Of a DNA stretch of 64,000 nucleotides, positions 42,186 through 51,447 are shown piece after piece. The notes beneath the pieces were generated by a model that was not told the origin of the DNA, searched no databases, and was given only the letters and a program-made list of their open reading frames with translations. The translations under genes and the position numbers were made by a program. Numbering within the stretch: the stretch's first letter is position 1; each line of letters starts with the position of its first letter. Origin of the DNA: CALIBK01 sp037444165 (lineage in GTDB: Bacteria; Desulfobacterota; BSN033; UBA1163); NCBI GenBank assembly GCA_037444165.1, contig JBBIMX010000002.1:1-64000 (forward strand), given 5' to 3'.

Positions 42186-43322
42186 TTAGGCCAACCTCTC
42201 AATTTGAATCAACTTAGCTTTAAGGTCAATTCCATGTCTACAAAGGACAGAACAGGCCAGGCATTCTTTGCAGACCTGAAGAGCGTTCATGACTTCTTCG
42301 TTAAAAAAATCTCTCTTAAGAGCATCCTCTTCATATCCATCGAGATAGGCCCATATTCTTATCAAATCCTGAGGATAGATTCCTGAAGGACACTCTCCCA
42401 GGCAACCTCCACAAAACGTGCAGATCCTTCCTTTTAAGAAGGCTTGATACCGTTTTAAAATAGAGAGATCCTCTGACGTGAGGGAGGTTCCCATCACTCC
42501 GACACACTCCTCAATCTGTTCGATTGTCGTCACCCCAGGAACTGCAGCAGACACGTAGGAATCCATGAGAATGTATTTAAGGGCTGCCTGATGAGGGGTG
42601 AGTCCTCCCATCTTCTCTTTTTTATAGCCACCTGCCTGGGTCTTCATCGCAATGATCCCGACCCCTGCCCGAGCGGCCTGAGCGACAGCCTCTTTTAAAT
42701 CCTTAGAATGGGTGAAATTGTAAGCGACCAGAATGACATCGTGGTAATCTGTCTTGGAGGCTTCCCGTAAAAGGGTAGCCATATGGCTATGGGTAGAAAA
42801 TCCTGTGAACCGGGCCTTTCCCTCTTTCTTCATCATTGTCATAAAGTCGTAAAGGGAAGGATTAGAAACCTCCTCAGGAGAGTGTAGGTTATGCCACAGA
42901 AGGATATCGATATAATCGGTTCGAAGCCTTCTCAGGCTTCTCTCTACAGAAGCACGCATCTTCTTTTCCTCACCCGGATGAACCTTTGTTTGAATGAACA
43001 CCTTATCCCGTTTCCCCTTGAATACCTCTCCCACCATCTCCTCATTTCGGCCCCGCATATAACAGTCGGCCGTATCATACAGATTCACCCCTAAATCATA
43101 AGCCCGATGGAGAACCGCCGGATTGCTGCAATTCATAACTCCCATACTGACGGAGGTGACTCTCAATCCTGTTCTCCCAAGAGTTCGATATTCGAGAAGG
43201 GGCCTCTTCTCATTTTTTACATCGAACTGTTTTCCCTTTATGATTCCCGGGAAGTGGATTCCCAGAAGTAAAGAGGGAAACCATTTGATCAATTCTCTTC
43301 TTCCAACCTTTGCTAAACCCAT
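42186..43322 (-). CDS. Aldo/keto reductase with C-terminal ferredoxin-type [4Fe-4S] domain
   Basis: The start at 43322 follows an AAAGGAG site; the product has about 378 residues. An N-terminal basic and hydrophobic segment (GRRELIKWFPSLLLG) resembles a secretion or Tat-like leader without the full twin-Arg motif. The aldo/keto reductase barrel holds YRTLGRTGLRVTSVSMG, YDTADCYMRGRNEEMVG and IQTKVHP. The tail has Cys motifs CTFCGGCLGECP and CKECLACSVLC for iron-sulfur clusters. Such AKR-ferredoxin fusions are common in anaerobes; substrates are unknown. Confidence 0.88.
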   Translation of the reverse strand: MGLAKVGRRELIKWFPSLLLGIHFPGIIKGKQFDVKNEKRPLLEYRTLGRTGLRVTSVSMGVMNCSNPAVLHRAYDLGVNLYDTADCYMRGRNEEMVGEVFKGKRDKVFIQTKVHPGEEKKMRASVERSLRRLRTDYIDILLWHNLHSPEEVSNPSLYDFMTMMKKEGKARFTGFSTHSHMATLLREASKTDYHDVILVAYNFTHSKDLKEAVAQAARAGVGIIAMKTQAGGYKKEKMGGLTPHQAALKYILMDSYVSAAVPGVTTIEQIEECVGVMGTSLTSEDLSILKRYQAFLKGRICTFCGGCLGECPSGIYPQDLIRIWAYLDGYEEDALKRDFFNEEVMNALQVCKECLACSVLCRHGIDLKAKLIQIERLA

Positions 43323-43461
43323 TTTTTCTCCTTTAAGTGAAGGATATTTGATGATATTATGACCTTCTTTCGTCCTTTTTTTCAATGGGATGAAAAAAAC
43401 AGATTGATAACGATTCGAAGAACATGTTATTTTTGAAAAAGATTTGGAAACAGGGGGAGGG

Positions 43462-44301
43462 ATGAAAACAGGGGTTTTTTTTCATCCAGAGTTCGCAAAA
43501 GGAGACTGGCCGGTGATCGGCAATAAGTATCGGAATTTTCCGGGAGTCCTGAAAGAGATCCTGGCCATGGAAGGGGTTCAACTGTTCGAACCCAAACCGG
43601 TCGATGAATCAGTGCTCCTTAAAGTCCACACAGAGGCCCACCTGAAAGAAGTCAAGAGGGCCTGGTACTACAGAGGGGCCTCCCTGTCGGTGGGAGGTTG
43701 TGTAGAGGCAACAGAAAAACTGGCTACTGGAGAGCTTCAGAATGCCCTGGTCTTCGCCGTGGCCGCGGGTCACCATGCAGAACCTAACTACGCCTGGGGT
43801 GGGACCTATCTCTCCTGTATCGGTCCTTCGGTCGTCCATGTTCGAGAAAAATTCTCAATCAGGCGATTTGCTATTATGGATACGGATAGCCACCACGGAA
43901 ATGGGACAAGGGCGGTATTCCGAAACGATCCGGAGGTGTTACATGTGTGTTTTTGCGATTACCATCGAATCGAGAATCACGGAACAAAAATAGATGTGGA
44001 TGTCGGCTATCAAACCAACGACGAGGAGTATCTTGAAAAGGTCCGGCATCATTTTTTCAATCGGGTAAGAGAATTTGAGCCCTTTATGATCTTTCACAAC
44101 TTGGGTCATGACACCTGTGAGGGGGATTATGGAGATAGGGGATTGAGTCGGGAGTTTTTCCTTCATCTGGCTGAGGAAACTGCAAAAGTGGCCAAAGAGG
44201 TCTGTGAAGGGCGATATCTCATTATCACCCACGGGGGATATCTTACTGAAGTGACAGAATATATCTTCCCAAAAATCTTGGAGATTCTTATAAAAGTTTG
44301 A
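43462..44301 (+). CDS. Histone-deacetylase-family amidohydrolase (AcuC/acetylpolyamine type)
   Basis: The zinc-dependent deacetylase fold is indicated by AAGHHAEPNYAWGG (charge-relay His pair), MDTDSHHGNGTRAVF (zinc ligands) and FHNLGHDTCEGDYGD. From the ATG at 43462 it has 279 residues, slightly short for the family; an in-frame TTG at 43444 is the alternative. Bacterial members remove acetyl groups from polyamines or acetyl-CoA synthetase. It is divergent from the aldo/keto reductase. The acyl-CoA synthetase encoded 5 kb away is of the ADP-forming type, so acetyl-lysine control of it is not implied. Confidence 0.88.
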   Translation: MKTGVFFHPEFAKGDWPVIGNKYRNFPGVLKEILAMEGVQLFEPKPVDESVLLKVHTEAHLKEVKRAWYYRGASLSVGGCVEATEKLATGELQNALVFAVAAGHHAEPNYAWGGTYLSCIGPSVVHVREKFSIRRFAIMDTDSHHGNGTRAVFRNDPEVLHVCFCDYHRIENHGTKIDVDVGYQTNDEEYLEKVRHHFFNRVREFEPFMIFHNLGHDTCEGDYGDRGLSREFFLHLAEETAKVAKEVCEGRYLIITHGGYLTEVTEYIFPKILEILIKV

Positions 44302-44361
44302 ACCGAAATTGATTCTTTAATCTTTTTGAATTATAAGAGGAGGGAAAAGGGGAGGTGAATT

Positions 44362-44769
44362 ATGAGGGAATATACGAAAGAGCATGCTCGCTCCGGAATT
44401 GACGTCCCCCTGCCGAAAATCGAATGTTTTGAAAATCAATTCAAGAACTATGAGATCACCATTTCCATACCTGAGTTTACCTCCGTCTGTCCTCGAACTG
44501 GACTCCCGGACTTTGGAACGATAACGATTCAATATGTTCCAGATAAGTGGTGTGCTGAGTTGAAGTCCCTTAAGATGTACATCCTCGGTTACCGTAATCT
44601 GGGAATCTTTTATGAAAATGCGGTCAATCGTATCCTGAGAGATTTCGTTAAGGCCTGTAAGCCCATCCGGGCCATCGTGAAAGGGGAATTCAATGTCCGA
44701 GGAGGAATGAAAAGTACGATCGAAGCCTCCTATCCCTCACGGCTCCTAAAAAGTAGAAGGCAACGATGA
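44362..44769 (+). CDS. queF: 7-cyano-7-deazaguanine reductase (preQ0 reductase)
   Basis: QueF reduces the nitrile of preQ0 to preQ1 with NADPH in queuosine synthesis. The 135-residue protein belongs to the short, unimodular class. The catalytic Cys lies in TSVCPRTGLPDFGTI near residue 43, followed by YVPDKWCAELKSLKMY and the YRNLGIFYENAVNRI helix. It overlaps the next gene by 4 bp. No other queuosine gene is in the window. Confidence 0.96.
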   Translation: MREYTKEHARSGIDVPLPKIECFENQFKNYEITISIPEFTSVCPRTGLPDFGTITIQYVPDKWCAELKSLKMYILGYRNLGIFYENAVNRILRDFVKACKPIRAIVKGEFNVRGGMKSTIEASYPSRLLKSRRQR

Positions 44770-45215
44770 AACCTAAAAAAAGGGTTCTTTTCATCTGTAC
44801 AGCCAACTCAGCCCGAAGTCAGATGGCGGAGGGATTTTTGAACCATCTGGGCCAAGACCACTGGAGAGCTGAAAGCGCGGGTCTTTTTTCCTCCTTTGTT
44901 CATCCCCTGGCCATTCGGGTGATGGAGGAGACAGGGATCGATATCTCAAAACAGAGGTCAAAATCTTTAGACCAATTTCTTGGCCAAGAGTTTGACTATC
45001 TGATTACCCTCTGTGACTATGCCGCCCAGACCTGTCCTGTTTTCCCGGGTCACGGGAAACGTCTTCATTGGTCCCTCGAAGATCCCGCCGGAGCGATGGG
45101 AACGATGGAAGAAAGGCTTAATGTGTTTAGAAGGGTTAGGGATGAAATTAGAGTCCGAATCGAAGAATTCCTGAAAGCCCATCCTTCTGAAGAAATTAAA
45201 AATCCATCCTCTTAA
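44766..45215 (+). CDS. Low-molecular-weight phosphatase / ArsC-type arsenate reductase
   Basis: The 149-residue protein has the P-loop CTANSARSQMAEGFLN near residue 11, ESAGLFSS, GIDISKQRSKSLDQF and LCDYAAQTCPVFPG, which carries the second Cys pair position seen in thioredoxin-coupled arsenate reductases. The general acid DPAG motif is present (LEDPAGAMG). It could reduce arsenate or be a protein phosphatase; the extra cysteines favour ArsC. It is translationally coupled to queF and overlaps the convergent phosphatase gene by 20 bp. Confidence 0.88.
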   Translation: MKPKKRVLFICTANSARSQMAEGFLNHLGQDHWRAESAGLFSSFVHPLAIRVMEETGIDISKQRSKSLDQFLGQEFDYLITLCDYAAQTCPVFPGHGKRLHWSLEDPAGAMGTMEERLNVFRRVRDEIRVRIEEFLKAHPSEEIKNPSS

Positions 45216-45837
45216 ATTCATTTTTTAACGGTCTTAGATGGCAGGTTTCATTCATCAATGCAAGGTAATATTTTCCTTTTTGATAACGAATCAAGTTGAT
45301 GGCTGTCGTGTCCTGAATGATCTGCCAGAAATGAGAATTATCTAAGCCCAGAATCCCACAAAGAAGAACCTTATTGACGACCCGATGGGACACCAGAACA
45401 ATCGTCCCTTCCGGATGAAGGCGGATGACCTCTTCAAGGGCCGCCATGGCTCGTTCCCTAACCTCGTCCAATGTTTCCCCTCCTGAAATTCTCGCTCGAT
45501 GAGGTTCCTCCCTCCAGAGTCGATACGTTTCTGGATCCATTCTTTTAATCTCTTGATGGGGATGCCCCTCCCACTTCCCAAAACTCATATCCATAATTCC
45601 CTGAAGAGGCTGAACCCGAATCCCATGAGGTTGAGCAATCCTCTCTGCGGTCTGCCAGGCTCGGGAAAGGGGACTCGAATAAATGGCATCGATCTTTATC
45701 TCCTTAAAGTAGAATCCCGCAAGCTCTGCCTGTTTTAACCCGATTTCATCGAGGGGAACATCGCTTCGACCTCTAAAAATTTCTTCTCGATTCCATGCCG
45801 TTTGTCCATGTCTCACCAGATAGATATCAGTCATCAT
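45196..45837 (-). CDS. Histidine phosphatase (CobC / phosphoglycerate-mutase-like)
   Basis: The 213-residue protein has the catalytic RHG motif LVRHGQTAWN near residue 7, SPLSRAWQTAERIA, the acid residue region SGGETLDEVRERAM and the second His in VLVSHRVVNKVLLC. The pattern fits alpha-ribazole phosphatase (CobC) and related phosphatases. A corrinoid role would suit an organism with a corrinoid-dependent pathway, but no cobalamin genes are adjacent, so the substrate is open. Confidence 0.85.
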   Translation of the reverse strand: MMTDIYLVRHGQTAWNREEIFRGRSDVPLDEIGLKQAELAGFYFKEIKIDAIYSSPLSRAWQTAERIAQPHGIRVQPLQGIMDMSFGKWEGHPHQEIKRMDPETYRLWREEPHRARISGGETLDEVRERAMAALEEVIRLHPEGTIVLVSHRVVNKVLLCGILGLDNSHFWQIIQDTTAINLIRYQKGKYYLALMNETCHLRPLKNEFKRMDF

Positions 45838-45850
45838 TCCATCCTTTCTT

Positions 45851-46861
45851 TTAAAGGGATTCAGAAACCCTTAAGACAGCAGAACCTCGAATCTTTCCCT
45901 GTTTTAAAAGGCTCAAGGCCCTGTTGGCCTCTTCCAATTTAAACTCCTGAACTTCAGGAAGGATGGGAATCTCAGCCGCAAGGTTGAGGAACTCCTGGGC
46001 ATCCCTTCGGGTCAGATTAGCGACACTTTTCATTTCTTTTTCGTCCCAGAGGAGCTGAGCATAATCAAGAGGAGGAATCGGATTTCGTTTTCGAATCACG
46101 GCCATCACTAACCTTCCCCCTTTTTCCAGAACGTTCAGGGCTATAGGAACCGTCTCTCCAACCGGTGTAAAATCGATCGCACAATGGACCTTCTTAGGAG
46201 GAACCTCGTCCGGTCTTCCTACCCAGGAGGCCCCCAATTTTTGGGCCAGTTTCTGATGCTCCTCTCCTCTGGTAAAGACAAACACCTCCATTCCCCAGTG
46301 CCTGGCCACCTGAATGACGATATGGGCAGATGCCCCGAATCCAAAAAGTCCTATCCTTTGTCCCTTTTTCATCTTTGCCAATCTGATATCCCTATAACCA
46401 ATCGCCCCGGCACAGAGAAGAGGCGCCGCTTCCGGGTCAGAAAAACGTGAGGGAATGAGATAGGCATAATCCTCTGAAACGACCATATATTCTGCATATC
46501 CTCCATAGGCATCACATCCCGTCCCTTTAAATTCGAGGCAGAGGTTCTCCTCTCCTTCCTGGCAGAATTCGCATCTCCCACAGGCAGAATAAATCCAGCC
46601 TACTCCTACCCGATCCCCCTTCTTAAATCGTTGAGCCATTGGGCCAACCTCCATCACCCTTCCTATCACCTGATGTCCCAAGATCATCGGAAGTTTGGGT
46701 GGAAGTCTCCCTTCGATTTCATCGAGTTCAGTATGACAGATCCCACAGACAGAGACCTTAATCAGTATCTCCTTGGGACCAGGAAAAGGATCAGGCCAAC
46801 CTTCCATTTTCAAAGGCTCTTTCTCGATCGGGGATATCTCTCTCAGAACCATCGCTTTCAT
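45851..46861 (-). CDS. Zinc-dependent alcohol dehydrogenase, MDR family
   Basis: The 336-residue protein has the catalytic zinc site CGICHTELDEIEG near residue 38 and GHQVIGRVMEVG near 60. The four-Cys structural zinc loop is CGRCEFCQEGEENLC near 92. The cofactor fold reads GLFGFGASAHIVIQVA with a downstream TRGEEHQKLAQKLGA. It resembles the AdhA-type NADP enzymes. The ATG at 46861 is preferred over an upstream in-frame ATG at 46924, which lies inside the preceding radical SAM gene. It could work with the aldehyde oxidoreductase in alcohol or aldehyde interconversion. Confidence 0.92.
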   Translation of the reverse strand: MKAMVLREISPIEKEPLKMEGWPDPFPGPKEILIKVSVCGICHTELDEIEGRLPPKLPMILGHQVIGRVMEVGPMAQRFKKGDRVGVGWIYSACGRCEFCQEGEENLCLEFKGTGCDAYGGYAEYMVVSEDYAYLIPSRFSDPEAAPLLCAGAIGYRDIRLAKMKKGQRIGLFGFGASAHIVIQVARHWGMEVFVFTRGEEHQKLAQKLGASWVGRPDEVPPKKVHCAIDFTPVGETVPIALNVLEKGGRLVMAVIRKRNPIPPLDYAQLLWDEKEMKSVANLTRRDAQEFLNLAAEIPILPEVQEFKLEEANRALSLLKQGKIRGSAVLRVSESL

Positions 46862-46865
46862 CGTT

Positions 46866-48542
46866 TCATCCTTCCGACAGGATTTCTTTTCCATTCCCAT
46901 GGGCTTTGAGAATGGGTTTTTCAAAGGCTTGTTCGAAAAAAAGGTGGATCACTTTCTTCGAGGTCCTTTCTTTCACAAAGATCAGTTCATCGTTCTCTTT
47001 TCTTAAACTGAAAAAGACCCCCTCTTCGATAAGGGAAAGGAGGAGCCGTTTCCATATCTCATCCCTATTGCGAGGAGTGGGACTTTTTAGGAACTGATAA
47101 AGATCCCTCCATGTTACCCCTTCTTCTATCTCCTCTTTGTCCATCTTTCCTTTTATAAAATTGATCGCCCTCACCAAACGGAGAAGGGTGGCCAGATCAA
47201 GGCGATCAAATTCCTCTGTTTCTATCGGCATTGCAGTGGATCGCCATTGAATGGGAGAAGGGGGAAGAAAACGGTTCTCTTTACAATAATGAAAAAGGGG
47301 AGTCCCGGGGGTAGGATAGTAAAGGCTCGGTCCTACAAGAACTCTCTTTCCCATTAAGTATGACAACGTTTCTACCATCTCCTCAAGGTTCTGTCCGGGG
47401 ATCCCAAAAATGGCGTAGGCTATGACATTGAGATGGGCCCTCTTCGCTTCTCTGAGAACCTCTTCAAATTCCTCCTTCGGTTTTGGCCTATTGAGCCTCT
47501 CTTTTGAAGACTGGCTTTTACTCACAAAGGAAAGGTTAATCGTTTGAAATCCTGCTTTCTTCATCAGCTCTAAAAGCTCTCTATCTAACGAGGCATAGGA
47601 GAGTCCATTCATGGCAAAAAGCTCAAGTCTTCCCTCTCCAAAATGTTCAAGGATGAGTCTCATTAGACTCTTTGCTCTTTTCAGGTCAAAAGTCAAATTA
47701 TCATCTTCGATATCAAATACCTCAATTCCGTAACGCTGATAACATTCCTTCATCTCGTCCAGGATGTTTTCAGGGCTTCTCGATCTAAAAATCGAACCCA
47801 TGACAATGGGGGTTGAGCAATAGGCACATTGATGGGGACAACCCCGGCTGGTTATGATCATGGTCACCCTTTTTCTGTGGATTCGATAGGAGTCCGGGGA
47901 GGTAAGATCCCTCGCAGGGAATCGAAGAGAATCCAGATTTTCAATATAACTCATTAAAGGGTTTATTTGAATCTCTCCGCCCCATCGATAACCAATCCCA
48001 TCTATCCCATTCCATTTATTGAACTCCCCTTTTTCATATTTTCTTATGAGAATTGGAAAGCGTTCTTCTCCTTCCCCGAGTAGGACTAAATCCACAAAAG
48101 GGGAGCGAAGAACGCCTGTAGGGTCAACAGAGATATGAGAGCCTCCCATCACGACTTTTATTCTTGGATTTACCTCCTTAATCAATTGAGCCACTCGAAG
48201 AGCCTCCCGATGATACGGGGTAAAGAGGGAAGAAATTCCGAAGAGGTCAGGCCTCGACTCCTCAATCTTCTTCTTAATCTCATCCCATTCTAATCCGAAA
48301 TGGTAGTAGCCGGAATAGAGTTTAAAAGGGCTTTGATCATCAAATGGATAGAAATCGGAAAGGTAGTTCAGTTCTTGAGGCACTGGGATGGAGCTCTTCT
48401 TTTTTAATCTTAAGTCCCATATCTCGACTTCATGGCCTTCCCCTCTTAAAGAGGCAGCTAAGTAAAGAAGCCCGATGGGTTGACTTCTACTCGAGGTATG
48501 ATAAAAATCCTCAATCGGTGGCTGAATAAGAACGATCTTCAC
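46866..48542 (-). CDS. B12-binding-domain radical SAM protein
   Basis: The product has about 558 residues from a GTG at 48542 (KIVLIQPP start). Residues 1-150 form a cobalamin-binding-like domain (QPIGLLYLAASLRGEGHEVEIWDL, GISSLFTPYHREAL, VVMGGSHISVDPTGVL), though the DxHxxG motif for base-off binding is absent. The radical SAM motif is TSRGCPHQCAYCSTPIVMGS near residue 243. The C-terminal 120 residues have no recognised fold. It is of the BchE/methyltransferase-like class with unknown substrate. It ends 4 bp before the alcohol dehydrogenase start, so the two are likely co-transcribed. Confidence 0.9.
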   Translation of the reverse strand: MKIVLIQPPIEDFYHTSSRSQPIGLLYLAASLRGEGHEVEIWDLRLKKKSSIPVPQELNYLSDFYPFDDQSPFKLYSGYYHFGLEWDEIKKKIEESRPDLFGISSLFTPYHREALRVAQLIKEVNPRIKVVMGGSHISVDPTGVLRSPFVDLVLLGEGEERFPILIRKYEKGEFNKWNGIDGIGYRWGGEIQINPLMSYIENLDSLRFPARDLTSPDSYRIHRKRVTMIITSRGCPHQCAYCSTPIVMGSIFRSRSPENILDEMKECYQRYGIEVFDIEDDNLTFDLKRAKSLMRLILEHFGEGRLELFAMNGLSYASLDRELLELMKKAGFQTINLSFVSKSQSSKERLNRPKPKEEFEEVLREAKRAHLNVIAYAIFGIPGQNLEEMVETLSYLMGKRVLVGPSLYYPTPGTPLFHYCKENRFLPPSPIQWRSTAMPIETEEFDRLDLATLLRLVRAINFIKGKMDKEEIEEGVTWRDLYQFLKSPTPRNRDEIWKRLLLSLIEEGVFFSLRKENDELIFVKERTSKKVIHLFFEQAFEKPILKAHGNGKEILSEG

Positions 48543-48600
48543 GATGAATAAAATTATAAGCACATCTGAAAGCCTTTGTCCACCGGGAATCCATCACTTA

Positions 48601-48690
48601 AACACCCATTTCTATGATGGATCGATTTACGTTCTATGGGTTTCGTAGATACTCCTGTCGTTCTTAAAATGTTTCCCCCTTCGGGGAGGG
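48601..48690. repeat. Repeat family B, copy 3 (half element)
   Basis: The segment ACCCATTTCTATGATGGATCG, GTTCTATGGGTTTCG and ACTCCTGTCG matches 336-356 and 389-417 of copy 1 in the same orientation. The left arm is missing and the right AAGCCC end has changed. The remaining gap up to 48886 is AT-rich and no gene was found in it. Confidence 0.7.
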
Positions 48691-48886
48691 AATAGACTCA
48701 ACTCATAGAGAGACCTCGATTAGAATCACTGTATAAATTTTAGAAAAATAATAACTATCTAAAATAGTTGATAGAATTTCTTTGGTATAATATTATTGTA
48801 TAAATAAAAAATACATTTATTCTATTTCAAAAAATACTTTCATAAAAATTTAAATAATTTTAAATAGATAAATTTGAATTAAAACA

Positions 48887-48911
48887 TGTGATTTTTGGCA
48901 CATTATGTGCA
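48887..48911 (+). promoter_or_regulatory. Sigma-54-type promoter overlapping a CRP-like palindrome
   Basis: TGGCAC (48896-48901) and TGCA with its GC at 48909-48910 have the exact -24/-12 spacing of sigma-54 promoters. The start would be near 48922, about 20 nt before the ATG. The same bases also read TGTGA-N6-GCACA (48887-48902), one mismatch from a CRP-type site, and GCACA-N3-TGTGC. Either reading, or both, may be functional. Confidence 0.5.
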
Positions 48912-48941
48912 TAATTCTTATTTAAGAAAGGGGGAGTGAAT

Positions 48942-49154
48942 ATGTTTAAACTCAGTGCTTCTAATATCGTTGGCTTAATTATTCTCATGTGCATTCTCGC
49001 AGCAATGGTTTCAATCGCAATAATGCAGGTGGTCAGGACCGTGGAAGACATTGGCCCTATGATTTATATTATTGGAGGTGCAGTGGCACTTACGGGAATT
49101 ATTATTCCCGTAATGCTCATCATTCTCATAAACCATCTAAAGAAAATGAGCTAA
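48942..49154 (+). CDS. Small two-helix membrane protein
   Basis: The 70-residue protein has two predicted membrane helices (about residues 8-29 and 40-64) joined by a short charged loop (RTVEDIGP), with a basic C-terminal tail (NHLKKMS). AAGGGGGAG lies 5-6 nt before the ATG at 48942. I do not recognise the family. The strong ribosome site, the dedicated promoter and good isolation (about 400 bp and 200 bp gaps) support a real gene. It may be a stress or redox-responsive membrane peptide, but nothing in the sequence shows its role. Confidence 0.7.
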   Translation: MFKLSASNIVGLIILMCILAAMVSIAIMQVVRTVEDIGPMIYIIGGAVALTGIIIPVMLIILINHLKKMS

Positions 49155-49354
49155 CCCGTTTTTTCTTAAAATAGAGGGCTTTTAAAATATAGGTGAAAAA
49201 ACACTTCCTTTCCTTTTCTATTTCTTAAATCCCTAATTCAAAACACCTCTCTAAAAACGAAATAAGTAAAATTAACTACTGGAAATTCATGCTTTAAAAA
49301 AGTTATAAGGATTATACTTTTAATCGCTTAAGTGAAATAGAAGGAGAGGACAGA

Positions 49355-51436
49355 ATGGATCAACTCTTTTATCCAAAATCAGTGGTCGTCATCGGGGTAT
49401 CAGAAAGACCTGATAATCTTGCAAGAAACATTGTTGAGAATCTCTTTGAATTTCAGTTTGATGGAGAAATCCACCTCGTTGGGAAAAGGGGTGGAATTCT
49501 TTTTGGAAGAAGGATCTATACCTCTTTAGACCCCCTTCCTGAAGGAATGGATGTCGCTGTGATCCTTACACCTGCCCAAACCATCCCCGACCTAATAGAG
49601 GCTTGTGGCCAAAAGAGAATCCCCTGGGTCATTATTGAAACGGGAGGATTCGGGGAATATTCGGAAGAAGGAGCTCAACTCGAAAGAAAGATCCTTGAGA
49701 TTGCCCAAAAGTGGGGAATTCGAATCGTAGGACCCAATGGAATTGGGGTGGCTAACATCCATAATGGATTTGTAGTCCCCTTTGTGAAAATGAAGAGAGC
49801 TCCTGTCAGCAAAGGGAAACTCTCCATCCTTTCTCAAAGCGGGGGGGTTCTGCTGACCTACGCCAACCTTATGGTGAGTGCCAATGTGGGACTTTCAAAA
49901 TTAGTCAGTATGGGAAATAAATTAGACCTCAATGAAATCGACTACCTAAAGTATCTCATCGAGGATCCTGAAACCGAGATTATTGGCCTTTATTTGGAGA
50001 GTCTCGAACATGGAAGAGAATTGATGGAGATTGCCCGTCGCACGACCAAACCGATTATCGTTCATAAGGCAAATACGGGAGAAGGGAGCCGTCAGATCGC
50101 TAAGTTTCACACGGCTGCTCTGGCTAACGATGATAAAGTCGTAGAGGCGGCTCTAAGACAGGTAGATATCATCCGGACCAAAGACTTCCGTTCCTTTGTC
50201 AATGCGGTCAAGATCCTTTCTCTCCCTCCCTGTCAGGGAAGAAACCTCGCCATCGTTTCTCGTTCAGGGGGGATAGGGGTGGTCGCAGCCGATTCTGCCG
50301 AAAGGCATGGATTTCGTCTTATCCCTCCGGATCCCAACCTACTTCAACAGTTCTATAGCCTCTTTCGGGCAAAAGTGATCCAACCCACCAATCCTCTCGA
50401 TCTGGGTGATCTTTTTAATTTTGATCTTTATACGACTATCCTCGAAAAAGGGCTTCAATTTCCAGCGGTCCATGCCATTCTCTTTATGCATGGTGCGACG
50501 GGAGAGGAAAAGGAACCTTCTCGAAGGTTCATCCAAGCCGTCAAGGAACTCTCCTCTCGTTATCAGAAGCCCGTAGCCTTTCTTTATAATACCGATGAAG
50601 AAGAGCTGGCTTATATTAAAAGAACGATCGATTTTCCCATTTTTACAGAACCTGAGGATGCCCTGGCAGCTCTGGCTATCTCAAGAGATCACTATCGGCG
50701 ATTGATGAGCTCCAAAGAAAAACCTCCCCTCTTCCCTATGGATCGAGGTCGGATCTCTTCCATTCTCAAACAGGCAATCCAGAAGAAGAGAGACCTTCTT
50801 CTTCCAGAGGCGATGGAGGTCATTCAAGCTTGTGGGATTCCAGTGGCCGAATCCACTACGGTCCATCATAAAGAGGAGTTAGAAGAGGCGCTTCGTAAAA
50901 TAGGATTTCCCGTTGCCATGAAGATCGTCTCCTCCGAAATCTCCCATAAATCGGATGTAGGGGGAGTAGCCCTTCATATTGACTCTTTGAATAAGGCCGA
51001 AGAAGCCTTTGATAAGATGATGGCTCTTAATCCTGAAAATCGATGGGGAGTATTCATTCAAAAAATGGTCCTCAACGGGAAAGAAGTCATTGTTGGAGCG
51101 AAGCGGGATCCTTCCTTCGGCCCTGTTATCCTGTTTGGCCTTGGAGGAATCTATGTAGAGGTTCTCCAAGAGACCTCTCTTCGGGTTGCACCCATTCATC
51201 GTTCTGAGGCAGAAGAGATGGTTTCAGAGCTAAAAGGCTCGGCCATCCTGAAAGGGGTTCGAGGTGAGCCTCCGAGAGATATGGAGGCCCTGAATGAAAT
51301 CCTTCTTAGAGTCTCCCAATTGATGGTTGAATTTCCAGAGATCGAAGGGATAGATATCAATCCAGTGATGGCCCTTAAGAAGGGGGCCATCGCTGTGGAT
51401 GCTCGAATCATTGTGAGCAGAGAAATAAGGGCCTAA
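49355..51436 (+). CDS. acd: ADP-forming acetyl/acyl-CoA synthetase, fused alpha-beta
   Basis: The enzyme makes ATP while converting acyl-CoA to the free acid, or the reverse. The 693-residue protein has an N-terminal CoA-binding domain (FYPKSVVVIGVSERP, ETGGFGEYSEEG), two ligase-CoA domains (ILSQSGGVLLTYANLM, the phospho-His in FHTAALANDDKV near residue 251) and a C-terminal ATP-grasp domain (about 470-690, VAMKIVSSEISHKSDVGGVAL, VGAKRDPSFGPVILFGLGG, IDINPVMA). It could excrete acetate from acetyl-CoA made by the CODH/ACS and conserve energy. An AAGGAGAGG site precedes the start. Confidence 0.93.
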   Translation: MDQLFYPKSVVVIGVSERPDNLARNIVENLFEFQFDGEIHLVGKRGGILFGRRIYTSLDPLPEGMDVAVILTPAQTIPDLIEACGQKRIPWVIIETGGFGEYSEEGAQLERKILEIAQKWGIRIVGPNGIGVANIHNGFVVPFVKMKRAPVSKGKLSILSQSGGVLLTYANLMVSANVGLSKLVSMGNKLDLNEIDYLKYLIEDPETEIIGLYLESLEHGRELMEIARRTTKPIIVHKANTGEGSRQIAKFHTAALANDDKVVEAALRQVDIIRTKDFRSFVNAVKILSLPPCQGRNLAIVSRSGGIGVVAADSAERHGFRLIPPDPNLLQQFYSLFRAKVIQPTNPLDLGDLFNFDLYTTILEKGLQFPAVHAILFMHGATGEEKEPSRRFIQAVKELSSRYQKPVAFLYNTDEEELAYIKRTIDFPIFTEPEDALAALAISRDHYRRLMSSKEKPPLFPMDRGRISSILKQAIQKKRDLLLPEAMEVIQACGIPVAESTTVHHKEELEEALRKIGFPVAMKIVSSEISHKSDVGGVALHIDSLNKAEEAFDKMMALNPENRWGVFIQKMVLNGKEVIVGAKRDPSFGPVILFGLGGIYVEVLQETSLRVAPIHRSEAEEMVSELKGSAILKGVRGEPPRDMEALNEILLRVSQLMVEFPEIEGIDINPVMALKKGAIAVDARIIVSREIRA

Positions 51437-51447
51437 AGCTTCAGGTT

